From: an uncultured Christensenella sp.
Lineage (GTDB): Bacteria > Bacillota > Clostridia > Christensenellales > UBA3700
Direction: 5' to 3'
Assembly (NCBI GenBank): GCA_910584975.1
Contig: CAJUEA010000021.1
Coordinates: 1 to 25,720 of the forward strand
DNA: 25,720 nt
The notes beneath the pieces are model-generated. The model saw nothing but the letters and a program-made list of their open reading frames with translations. It had not been told where the DNA came from and did no database searches. Below are positions 8,010 to 14,795 of this stretch, piece after piece (positions within the stretch are counted from its first letter, which is position 1; each line of letters begins with the position of its first letter). A program made the translations under genes and the position numbers.

Positions 8010-9317
8010 ATGTATCACGATGATATGCAATATCTATCAAGGGAAGAACTGGAAAAGTTGCAAAGCGAAAGACTTGTTAAAGTGGTAAAAAAAGTTTATG
8101 ACAATGTTGAAATTTATCGCAAAAAAATGGATGCAGCAGGCGTTAAGCCAGAGGACATCAAATCAATAAAAGACATCACTAAGTTGCCTTTTACTGTAAA
8201 ACATGACCTTAGAGAAAGTTATCCGTTTAATTTTTTCAGCTGTCCTCAAAGTGAAATTGTAAGAGTTCACGCATCAAGTGGAACAACAGGCAAATTGACC
8301 GTTGTGGGGTACACTCAAAATGACTTGGATATGTGGGCTGATATGGCAGCAAGGTGCCTTAGTATGACTGGTGCTGATAACAATTCAGTTGTTCAAGTTT
8401 CATTTGGTTACGGCTTGTTTACTGGTGGACTTGGTTTGCACGATGGCAGTCAAAGACTTGGTGCGATGACTGTTCCAACATCAAGTGGTAATACTTTAAG
8501 ACAACTTCAACTCATGAGAGATTTTGGTGCTGATACTTTGTGTTGCACTCCTTCATATGCAATTTATTTGAGTGAGGCAATGGCAAAAGAAGGCTTTAAT
8601 GACAGAAGTCAATTTAAGCTAAAGCGTGGTATCTTTGGTGCAGAGCCTTGGTCTGACGAGATGCGTAGAGACATTGAAAAAAGATTGCAAATAAAAGCGT
8701 ATGATATTTATGGTTTGAGCGAAATTATGGGACCTGGTGTTGCAATGGAATGTGAGGAGCAAGACGGACTTCATATTAATGAGGACAACTTCTTCCCAGA
8801 AATTATTGACCCTGACACATTGGAGCCAGTGCCATTTGGTGAAAAAGGAGAGTTGGTTATCACAACACTTACAAAAGAAGGTATTCCACTTATTAGATAC
8901 AGAACAAGAGATATAACAAGCTTTAAACTTGGCGAGTGCAAATGTGGTAGAACTTTGATTCGTATGAACAGAGTAACTGGCAGAACTGACGATATGTTGA
9001 TTATTCGTGGAGTAAATGTTTTTCCATCTCAAATTGAAAGCGTGTTGTTTAATATCGGTGACAGAATTTCTCCTCATTATCAAATTATCGTGGATAGAGT
9101 TGGCGCACTTGACACATTTGAAATTCAAATTGAAATAAGTGAGTCATATTTCAGTGATGAGGTTGGTAAGTTGCAAGCTTTGAAAAAGGAAATTGAACAC
9201 GAAATGACCTCTAACTTGGGCATAAGTGCAAAAATTACTTTGGTAAGCCCTAATAGCTTAAGCAGAAGTGAGGGTAAAGCAAAAAGAATAATTGACAATC
9301 GTAAAAACAAAAATTGA
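8010..9317 (+). CDS. paaK: Phenylacetate-CoA ligase (second copy)
   Basis: Second AMP-forming aryl-acetate:CoA ligase, 435 residues. It has P-loop HASSGTTGKLT at about 87-97, SFGYGLFTGGLGLH, YGLSEIMGPGVAMEC, RYRTRDI, CKCGRTLIRM and TGRTDDMLIIRGVNVFPSQIE, and ends EGKAKRIIDNRK. An ATG at 7995 is in frame, but its own bases form the GGAGG (7997-8001) placed eight bases before the ATG at 8010, so the latter is the start. It shares motifs with the first ligase but differs through much of the N-terminal and C-terminal domains, so the pair probably differ in substrate (for instance indole- versus phenyl-acetyl) or direction. Paired PaaK genes beside iorAB fit aromatic amino-acid fermentation. Confidence 0.92.
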   Translation: MYHDDMQYLSREELEKLQSERLVKVVKKVYDNVEIYRKKMDAAGVKPEDIKSIKDITKLPFTVKHDLRESYPFNFFSCPQSEIVRVHASSGTTGKLTVVGYTQNDLDMWADMAARCLSMTGADNNSVVQVSFGYGLFTGGLGLHDGSQRLGAMTVPTSSGNTLRQLQLMRDFGADTLCCTPSYAIYLSEAMAKEGFNDRSQFKLKRGIFGAEPWSDEMRRDIEKRLQIKAYDIYGLSEIMGPGVAMECEEQDGLHINEDNFFPEIIDPDTLEPVPFGEKGELVITTLTKEGIPLIRYRTRDITSFKLGECKCGRTLIRMNRVTGRTDDMLIIRGVNVFPSQIESVLFNIGDRISPHYQIIVDRVGALDTFEIQIEISESYFSDEVGKLQALKKEIEHEMTSNLGISAKITLVSPNSLSRSEGKAKRIIDNRKNKN

Positions 9318-9395
9318 TAATTATAGTGAATAAAGTTTTTATTTAGTTTTATAAAAGTTATTTTACGAAGTTAAAATTAATATCGCTATTAGAGT

Positions 9396-9448
9396 GTTTC
9401 AAAACTTAAATTTGTTTGCTTTTGAGACAATGTAATGTTAAGTTTTGA
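9396..9448 (+). promoter_or_regulatory. Mutually exclusive hairpins upstream of the ACT gene
   Basis: Two stems share one strand. Stem A pairs GTTTCAAAA (9396-9404) with TTTTGAGAC (9420-9428), nine pairs including one G-U. Stem B pairs TCAAAACTTAA (9399-9409) with TTAAGTTTTGA (9438-9448), eleven perfect pairs. Both cannot form at once. This is the geometry of a switching leader or attenuator, but no U-tract or known riboswitch core was seen and the transcription start is unknown. Confidence 0.35.
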
Positions 9449-9523
9449 TGTTTTAAATAATGCGAAATTAATAAAAAGAGGAATAAAATATAAAAGAAAA
9501 TATATTATATAAGGGAGAGATAT

Positions 9524-9946
9524 ATGTTAGTTAATCAAATTGCAGTTTTTTTGGAAAATCGTAAAGGCAGAGTTGGTGATTTTGCTAAAGTGCTTGCCGA
9601 CAATAAGATTGACCTTGTTTCAATGAGTATTGCTGACACAAAAGAATTTGGCATTTTGCGTGCAATCACAAGAGATAATTCAAAAGCTGTCAAAGTTTTG
9701 CGTGAGGCTGGTTTTACTGTTACAAGTTCCGATTTGATTGGAATTGAGGTTGAGGACAGGGCAGGTGGCTTGTCTGATGTACTTGCACTTTTGTATGCTG
9801 GTGGCGTTGAAATTGAATATCTTTATTCTTATGCAAGAACAGAGGCAAAAAAAGCTATCATTATGCTTAAAGTTTCTGATATTAATAAGGCAATGGATGT
9901 GATAAAAAATAACGATATCAAAGTTTTGGAAAATTCTATTATCTGA
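9524..9946 (+). CDS. Tandem ACT-domain amino-acid-binding protein
   Basis: A 140-residue protein made of two ACT domains (about 1-68 and 69-140) with no catalytic domain. Domain 1 starts NQIAVFLENRKGRVGDFAKVLADNKIDLVSMSIADT, and domain 2 reads GIEVEDRAGGLSDVLALLYAGGVEIEYLYSY; both show the beta-alpha-beta start with the glycine turn that binds amino acids. Stand-alone two-ACT proteins of this kind commonly sit beside paaK and ior genes in Clostridia and archaea, where they are assumed to sense an aromatic or branched amino acid; no function has been proven to my knowledge. GGGAGAG precedes the ATG. It is the last gene of the metabolic island, 206 bases after the second ligase. Confidence 0.85.
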   Translation: MLVNQIAVFLENRKGRVGDFAKVLADNKIDLVSMSIADTKEFGILRAITRDNSKAVKVLREAGFTVTSSDLIGIEVEDRAGGLSDVLALLYAGGVEIEYLYSYARTEAKKAIIMLKVSDINKAMDVIKNNDIKVLENSII

Positions 9947-10064
9947 TTTAATTTGTAAAAAAGTTGCCCTCAAAAGTAAAATGATATTTATATTAAAAGT
10001 CTTTTAAGATAAAATATTTATTTATATACGCTAGCTTAAAAATAACTTAAAAAGAGGCGATAAT

Positions 10065-11051
10065 ATTTTAACAAAGTATATTGATATTAATGTAATAAAA
10101 GCAAATATTCTTTCAGCAAGCAATTTGGCAAACACTGATGTTATGGCTGTTGTAAAAGCAGATTGTTACAGCAACGGCATAAATATTGCTTGCTTTATCG
10201 AAGAATATGTTTGTGGCTTTGCCGTTGCAAATGTTTTTGAAGGCGTTCAACTTAGAGAGCTTGGAATAAAAAAGCCTATTCTTGCATTATCATTTAAAAA
10301 ATCGGATGGTGAACTTTGCAAAAAATATAAAATTATGGCATCCATTTGCAATCCGAAAAATTATGTTAGAGGAATAAAATATCATATTGCCATTGATAGT
10401 GGGATGAATAGAGGCGGCTTGAAAAGAAAAGAGGAGCTTTTTGAACTTTTAAGCTTGCTCAAGCCATCTGAAATTGCAGGAGTATATTCCCACATTTATT
10501 CGCAAAATGAAATTTTGACAGATAATCAGATTAAGAAATTTAATCAAATGGTTGATACTGTGGAGCAATTTAATAGGTATGCCAAAGTACATATTTTTGC
10601 AAGCAACTACAAACATTTTGCAGATAAATTGCCTGTTGATTTTGTGCGTCTTGGCATTGGACTTTATGACAAAGCAGTTGCAGTTACATCAAACATTTTG
10701 CAAATTAAGGATGTGAAAAAAGGCGAAACAATTGGTTATGACGGGCAATATGTAGCATCTCAAAATATGAAAATTGCACTTTGTGAGGGTGGGTATTTTG
10801 ATGGCATTATTAGACGATTTTGTGGACAAAAAATGGCATTTAATACCGATTTTTGCAAGGTTATAGGCAAAATAAGTATGGATTCGCACATTGTGGATAT
10901 AAGTGATTTGACTGCAAAAGTTGGGGATGAAATTGTGATTTATGACACGGAAGAGCTGTCGTTTGAGAGGCGTGCTGCAGATATGCAAATATCAGAGTAT
11001 GAACTTATGACAGCACTTAGAGGTAGATTTGAATATGTGTATTTTAACTAA
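10065..11051 (+). CDS. alr: Alanine racemase with apparent ATT start
   Basis: PLP-dependent fold-type III racemase making D-alanine for peptidoglycan. Seen: the PLP-lysine motif VVKADCYSNG (usually VVKADAYGHG), IDSGMNRGGL, DFVRLGIGLYD, the IGYDGQY segment with the second catalytic Tyr, GGYFDG, and GKISMDS (usually GRVSMDQ). At 328 residues it is shorter than the usual 370-390, and several motifs are divergent. Start: the family N-terminus (LTKYIDINVIKANI) is encoded before the first canonical start, a TTG at 10125 with no ribosome site. The open frame reaches back to a stop at 10032 without any ATG, GTG or other TTG. AGAGG (10053-10057) lies seven bases before ATT at 10065, so ATT is the best start. 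A lost start codon is the alternative. Its 3' end overlaps the next gene by 17 bases. Confidence 0.8.
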   Translation: MLTKYIDINVIKANILSASNLANTDVMAVVKADCYSNGINIACFIEEYVCGFAVANVFEGVQLRELGIKKPILALSFKKSDGELCKKYKIMASICNPKNYVRGIKYHIAIDSGMNRGGLKRKEELFELLSLLKPSEIAGVYSHIYSQNEILTDNQIKKFNQMVDTVEQFNRYAKVHIFASNYKHFADKLPVDFVRLGIGLYDKAVAVTSNILQIKDVKKGETIGYDGQYVASQNMKIALCEGGYFDGIIRRFCGQKMAFNTDFCKVIGKISMDSHIVDISDLTAKVGDEIVIYDTEELSFERRAADMQISEYELMTALRGRFEYVYFN

Positions 11052-11565
11052 GGAAGAACAAAGAAAAATTGCTCGTGAAAATTTGAACAAAATGAGTTAT
11101 TTTGACAGAAGTTTTAAAAGTCAAATGATTGTGAGTGATATAATAAACAGCAAATTGATTAACAATCATAGTCACATTTTGCTTTACAAAGCAATGATAA
11201 CAGAGGTAAATATCGATTGGCTTTTGGAATTTGCAATGACATACGGAAAGCAATGTTATTTGCCAAGAGTAAATGGCGATAATATTGAATTGGTAAAGTA
11301 TCCATGCAGATTGCAAAAAGGTGCTTTTGGTATTTTGGAGCCAGTGGGAGAGGCAGTTGAAACAAACATTGATTTGTGTATTGTTCCTGTGCTTGCGGTG
11401 GATAAAGACAACAATAGATTGGGAAAAGGCAAAGGATATTATGACAGATTTTTTGCAAAATTTCCAAATTGCAAAAAGGTTGCAGTTGCTTTTCGTGAGC
11501 AGCAATTTGATAGCATTGCTACAGAAAAACATGATGTGAAAATGAATGAAATTTTTGTGAGGTAA
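11035..11565 (+). CDS. 5-formyltetrahydrofolate cyclo-ligase
   Basis: MTHFS family (YgfA/Fau), 176 residues. It converts 5-formyl-THF to 5,10-methenyl-THF with ATP, salvaging folate. The diagnostic ATP/Mg motif GKGKGYYDRFF is at about 130-140, preceded by DLCIVPVLAVD, with VAFREQQFD and KHDVKMNEIF at the C-terminus, all as in the family. The N-terminus TKEEQRKIARENLNKMS is the usual opening helix. A TTG at 11029 is in frame, but AGAGGT (11019-11024) is better spaced for the ATG at 11035. It overlaps alr upstream and is separated by one base from rsmD. Confidence 0.92.
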   Translation: MCILTKEEQRKIARENLNKMSYFDRSFKSQMIVSDIINSKLINNHSHILLYKAMITEVNIDWLLEFAMTYGKQCYLPRVNGDNIELVKYPCRLQKGAFGILEPVGEAVETNIDLCIVPVLAVDKDNNRLGKGKGYYDRFFAKFPNCKKVAVAFREQQFDSIATEKHDVKMNEIFVR

Positions 11566-11566
11566 A

Positions 11567-12106
11567 ATGAGAGTAGTTGCAGGAAAACATAGAAGTAGAC
11601 CATTGATATCCCCAAAAAATAGAGATGTCAGACCAACAACAGATATGGTAAAAGAATCAATTTTCAATATTATTCAAAATGATGTGGTTGGGTCAAAGTT
11701 TTTGGATTTGTTTGCTGGCAGTGGTGCTATTGGTATTGAGGCAATAAGCCGTGGTGCTGAAAAAGTAGTTTTTGTGGATAGTAGCAAGGAAAGCATTGGA
11801 ATTGTAAAGCAAAATTTGCAAATGCTAAAGGAAGACGCTCAAGTTATATTTGGTGATTATCAGTATGCATTATCAAGGCTTAAAAATGCACAATTTGACA
11901 TAATTTTTCTTGACCCACCTTATGACTTTAAGGAATTTGAAAAGCTTATGGCACTTATTGCAGAAAACAATGTGCTTGCTAATTGTGGCATTGTTGTTTA
12001 TGAAAGTTTGTTCAATAAAAATGACAATAAATGCACCAGTGGATATAACATTGTTAAATCAAAAAAATATGGCATTACAGCAATAAATATTTATGAGGCT
12101 GAATGA
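11567..12106 (+). CDS. rsmD: 16S rRNA (guanine-966-N2)-methyltransferase RsmD
   Basis: SAM-dependent methyltransferase, 179 residues, acting on small-subunit rRNA. The N-terminal RNA-binding signature MRVVAGKHRSRPL...RPTTDMVKESIFNII is typical. Motif I is LDLFAGSGAIGIEAISRGA (about 45-63), motif II VFVDSSKES, and motif IV is the catalytic DPPY near residue 125, in FLDPPYDF. The length is standard. One base separates it from the cyclo-ligase gene, and its stop overlaps the coaD start (ATGATGA). The rsmD-coaD pair is conserved across many bacteria. Confidence 0.95.
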   Translation: MRVVAGKHRSRPLISPKNRDVRPTTDMVKESIFNIIQNDVVGSKFLDLFAGSGAIGIEAISRGAEKVVFVDSSKESIGIVKQNLQMLKEDAQVIFGDYQYALSRLKNAQFDIIFLDPPYDFKEFEKLMALIAENNVLANCGIVVYESLFNKNDNKCTSGYNIVKSKKYGITAINIYEAE

Positions 12107-12693
12107 TGAAAAAATGTTTGGTAAGTGGAAGTTTTGACCCAATCACAAAAGGACACATTGATATTATCAAAAAAGCTGCTGAGATGTGTGACAATGTGAT
12201 TGTTGGAGTGTTTAACAATGAAGAAAAAGAATATTTGTTTGATTTGAGTGCAAGGGTGAAATTGTGCGACTTAGCATGCGAAGAAATGCCAAATGTTCAA
12301 GTAGTAGGCGATAGTGGTATGGTGTGTGATTTTTGCAAATTAAATGATATTGATTTTATTGTTCGTGGGTTCAGGGACAAAGTGGATTATGAATATGAAA
12401 CTCAAATGGCAAAATTCAATTTTCAACATTCAGGGGTTATAACTTATCTTTTGCCTGCAAGCGAAAAGTTTGACGGCATAAGCAGTAGTAGGGCAAGAGA
12501 TACATTATGCAAAATGTTTGAAACTTGCAAAAAGAACAATGATATTTCAGATTGCCAAATGAAAGATATCAAGCAGCAATGTTTGCAAGAATATACTTGT
12601 GATAATGCAGTATTTGATACAAAAGATTTGAAAATAAATGATTTGTTGCCAGAAAAAGTTTGGAAAGAAATCAGGAGGATAAAAAATGCATGA
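12103..12693 (+). CDS. coaD: Phosphopantetheine adenylyltransferase with Cys-rich insertion
   Basis: Penultimate step of CoA synthesis (4'-phosphopantetheine + ATP to dephospho-CoA + PPi). It has GSFDPITKGH at 9-18 (the nucleotidyl-transferase HxGH-like motif), IVRGFRDKVDYEYETQMAKFN and ISSSRARD at 126-133, all standard. At 196 residues it is longer than the usual near 160. The extra length is an insertion of about 37 residues between ISSSR and the terminal LLPEKVWKEI helix. This segment has five cysteines, C136, C142, C151, C160 and C166, spaced 5-8-8-5. More cysteines (5, 29, 55, 59, 75, 78) lie in the core. The start may be either ATG of ATGATG. It follows rsmD with overlap and overlaps the coiled-coil gene. 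Confidence 0.92.
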   Translation: MMKKCLVSGSFDPITKGHIDIIKKAAEMCDNVIVGVFNNEEKEYLFDLSARVKLCDLACEEMPNVQVVGDSGMVCDFCKLNDIDFIVRGFRDKVDYEYETQMAKFNFQHSGVITYLLPASEKFDGISSSRARDTLCKMFETCKKNNDISDCQMKDIKQQCLQEYTCDNAVFDTKDLKINDLLPEKVWKEIRRIKNA

Positions 12694-13165
12694 TTTTATG
12701 AGAATTTTAAATGAATTAGAAGGCGAAATTAAGGATTCTAAGCGTTCCATGCTTGGGGGAAATCGCTATATTGACGAAGGAAAATGTATGGATTATATCC
12801 TGACATTAAAATCACTTTTGCCACAGGATATCAAAGAGGCACAAATCATTTTGGCAGAAAAAGAAAATATACTCAGCGAGGCAGAGGACTACGCATCACA
12901 TCTTGTGAGCGATGCAAAAGCAAAAGCTAACAAGATTTTGGACGAATCCGAGCTGATTGCACAAGCTGAATACGAGGCAGATCAAATTTTGAAAAATGCA
13001 AAGGAAGAGGCTGATAGAATAAAATATGAAACAATGAATTCAGTTATGGATTTGCTGAAAGAGTCTGAAAACAAAATGATTGACATCATAAATTGTGTTA
13101 GAGATTCCAAAAATGTGATTATTGATGAGTTTCAAAGTATTAACAATAAAGGTAATAACAGATAA
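12686..13165 (+). CDS. Coiled-coil protein, DivIVA/ATP-synthase-b-like
   Basis: A 159-residue, highly charged, mostly helical protein without a signal or membrane segment. The middle (about 50-125) is rich in Ala, Glu, Lys and Asp, with heptad-like runs such as EAEDYASHLVSDAKAKANKI and QAEYEADQILKNAKEEADRI, typical of DivIVA-type or V/F-ATPase stalk-like coiled coils. Small proteins of this type often follow coaD in Clostridia with no known role. AGGAGG lies before the ATG, and the start overlaps the coaD stop by eight bases. It is the last gene of this operon: the intrinsic terminator begins nine bases after the stop. Function not assigned. Confidence 0.8.
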   Translation: MHDFMRILNELEGEIKDSKRSMLGGNRYIDEGKCMDYILTLKSLLPQDIKEAQIILAEKENILSEAEDYASHLVSDAKAKANKILDESELIAQAEYEADQILKNAKEEADRIKYETMNSVMDLLKESENKMIDIINCVRDSKNVIIDEFQSINNKGNNR

Positions 13166-13173
13166 TATTTGTA

Positions 13174-13207
13174 AGATAGCACAAAATTGCAGTGCTATCT
13201 TTTTTTT
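13174..13207 (+). terminator. Intrinsic terminator of the alr-coaD operon
   Basis: A perfect nine-pair stem, AGATAGCAC (13174-13182) with GTGCTATCT (13192-13200), has a nine-base loop and is followed by seven T (13201-13207). It is the clearest terminator in the window. Confidence 0.9.
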
Positions 13208-13211
13208 GTGA

Positions 13212-13236
13212 AAAACCAATCGAAAATCGGTACTAA
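13212..13236 (+). repeat. 25-nt intergenic repeat, copy B
   Basis: It contains AAAATCGGTACTAA and matches 5429-5453 at 22 of 25 positions, same strand. It begins five bases after the terminator T-run. Flanking sequence is not shared, and the copy lacks the hairpin present at copy A. Confidence 0.5.
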
Positions 13237-13520
13237 TTTGAAAATTTTTATTTTAAAGATTGTTTAACAATTATACTTTTTTGATTTCTTATTTGTTAGT
13301 TTCGTTGTAAATATAAGTTAAATTTGCTTTTATTTTTAATTTTGTTGTTTTCATTTTTTTGCTTGCAAATTTGTACACATTGAAAGAGTTGTTTTGCATT
13401 ATTATAATTTAAGATTAAAAAAATGTGTAAATTAGCGATTATTATTGCCTAAAAAAAACTTGCTTTTTCTTTAAATTTTACGCTTTTTCTATATAAATAT
13501 AAAAATAGAAAAAATAATAC

Positions 13521-13549
13521 TTTACAAATAACAAAAATAATGTTAAAAT
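13521..13549 (+). promoter_or_regulatory. Sigma-A-type promoter for the patatin gene
   Basis: TTTACA (13521-13526) and TAAAAT (13544-13549) are separated by exactly 17 bases, five of six matches in each box. Transcription would start near 13556, about 50 bases before the GTG start, and after the upstream terminator, where a new promoter is needed. Confidence 0.55.
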
Positions 13550-13607
13550 AAACATAATGCAAAATATTGCGATTTAAAAAACTTATTTGTACTATTTGGA
13601 GAAGAGT

Positions 13608-14774
13608 GTGGAGAAAAATAGCAAAAGATTAGCTCTTGTTTTGGAGGGTGGTGGTGCTAGAGGTGCATATCAAGCAGGGGTGTTAAAAGCTCTTTTTGAG
13701 GCTGGCTATAAGTTTGATGGCGTAGCAGGTACTTCTGTTGGTGCATTAAATGGCGTTATGGTAGCACAAAATAAGTTTGAAGATAGCCTTAAAATTTGGA
13801 ATGCAATTGACTTTGAAAATGTGCTTGGCATAAACAATATGTATGGCGAAAATCTTGCAAACAAATCTTTTGACCAAGACACTATCAAATATTTTTACAA
13901 CTATGTAAAAAAATTGATTGGGCAGCGAGGACTTGATACCACAAAAATCAAAAACTTGATAAAGGCAAATATAGACGAAGATATTCTGAGAAATTCGGGT
14001 GTGGACTTTGGAATTATGACATATTCCTTAACTGAAAAACAACCTTTGTCAATTTTTGTGGAAGATATGCCATATGGGCAGGTTGCAGATTATGTTATGG
14101 CATCTGCATCTTTCCCGGGATTTAAAAAAACTGTGGTGGAAGGACAAGAGTATATTGACGGTGGCATTTATGACAATATGCCTGTCAATATGATGTTGGA
14201 TAGAGGCTATAAAGATGTTGTTGCAATTGAAACAAAAAGCTCAATTCCAAAACGCAAGCCTAAGGATAAAGATTGTCAAATTTATTACATAAGACCAAGT
14301 GAAAAACCGGGTAGGGTTATGAATTTTGCAGGACAATCCACAGAAAGAGCTGTGCAAATTGGATATATGGATGCTCTTAAACTGTTGCGTGGCTATGTGG
14401 GAAAAAGCTATTTTATTGATGTCAAAGGCAAATCTCCTTTTGGTTACGGCTTATGTGATTTTGATGATAGTTTGTATGCTGAAATTGCAACTGCTTTTGG
14501 CGAAGTTTATTTGGGACAAATTGAACTTACGGAAGTGCTTTGTAAGGAACTTAAACTTAATGGCAAAAACTTTGCAGAATGTGCAATAAGTATTTATGAA
14601 AAAATTGCAGCAGTGGAAGGATTGGAAAGGTTGAAAGTTTATCGCTTAGATGACTTTATGGCGAATGTATTTGAAAATTTGTACAAAGTGCCTACCGATG
14701 TGGGGAGCAAAATTTTTAGGGAAATAAAAATTGTAATGATTATCTCAAACTATTTGAGAAATAATAAAAAATAA
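13608..14774 (+). CDS. Patatin-like phospholipase
   Basis: A 388-residue serine hydrolase of the bacterial patatin (RssA/YchK-like) group, probably a lipid acyl hydrolase acting at the membrane face. The oxyanion motif GGGARG is at 14-19, the nucleophile elbow GTSVG at 41-45 (Ser43), and the catalytic Asp of DGG at residue 184 (YIDGGIYDNMPV). The C-terminal half (about 230-388) has no recognisable motif and no membrane segment. The start is GTG at 13608 with GGAG ending six bases upstream; an in-frame TTG at 13587 has no ribosome site. It begins a new transcription unit and is followed after 21 bases by pepF. Confidence 0.9.
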   Translation: MEKNSKRLALVLEGGGARGAYQAGVLKALFEAGYKFDGVAGTSVGALNGVMVAQNKFEDSLKIWNAIDFENVLGINNMYGENLANKSFDQDTIKYFYNYVKKLIGQRGLDTTKIKNLIKANIDEDILRNSGVDFGIMTYSLTEKQPLSIFVEDMPYGQVADYVMASASFPGFKKTVVEGQEYIDGGIYDNMPVNMMLDRGYKDVVAIETKSSIPKRKPKDKDCQIYYIRPSEKPGRVMNFAGQSTERAVQIGYMDALKLLRGYVGKSYFIDVKGKSPFGYGLCDFDDSLYAEIATAFGEVYLGQIELTEVLCKELKLNGKNFAECAISIYEKIAAVEGLERLKVYRLDDFMANVFENLYKVPTDVGSKIFREIKIVMIISNYLRNNKK

Positions 14775-14795
14775 TAACTTGGAAATGAGGCGTTT

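Larger units (their letters stand above)
13208..13607. other. AT-rich intergenic region (400 bp)
   Basis: No gene is visible. The region starts right after the terminator and holds copy B of the 25-nt repeat (13212-13236), long T- and A-rich runs and a good candidate promoter (13521-13549) for the patatin gene. Nothing else could be assigned. Confidence 0.7.

Noticed and set aside
11044..11667. 207-codon minus-strand open frame opposite the cyclo-ligase gene
   Set aside because: Antisense shadow of a gene with clear family motifs; composition is Phe/Cys/His-rich noise.
13460..13497. TTGCTT and TATAAA as a promoter for the patatin gene
   Set aside because: The spacing is about 26 bases, too long; the pair at 13521-13549 has the right 17-base spacing.
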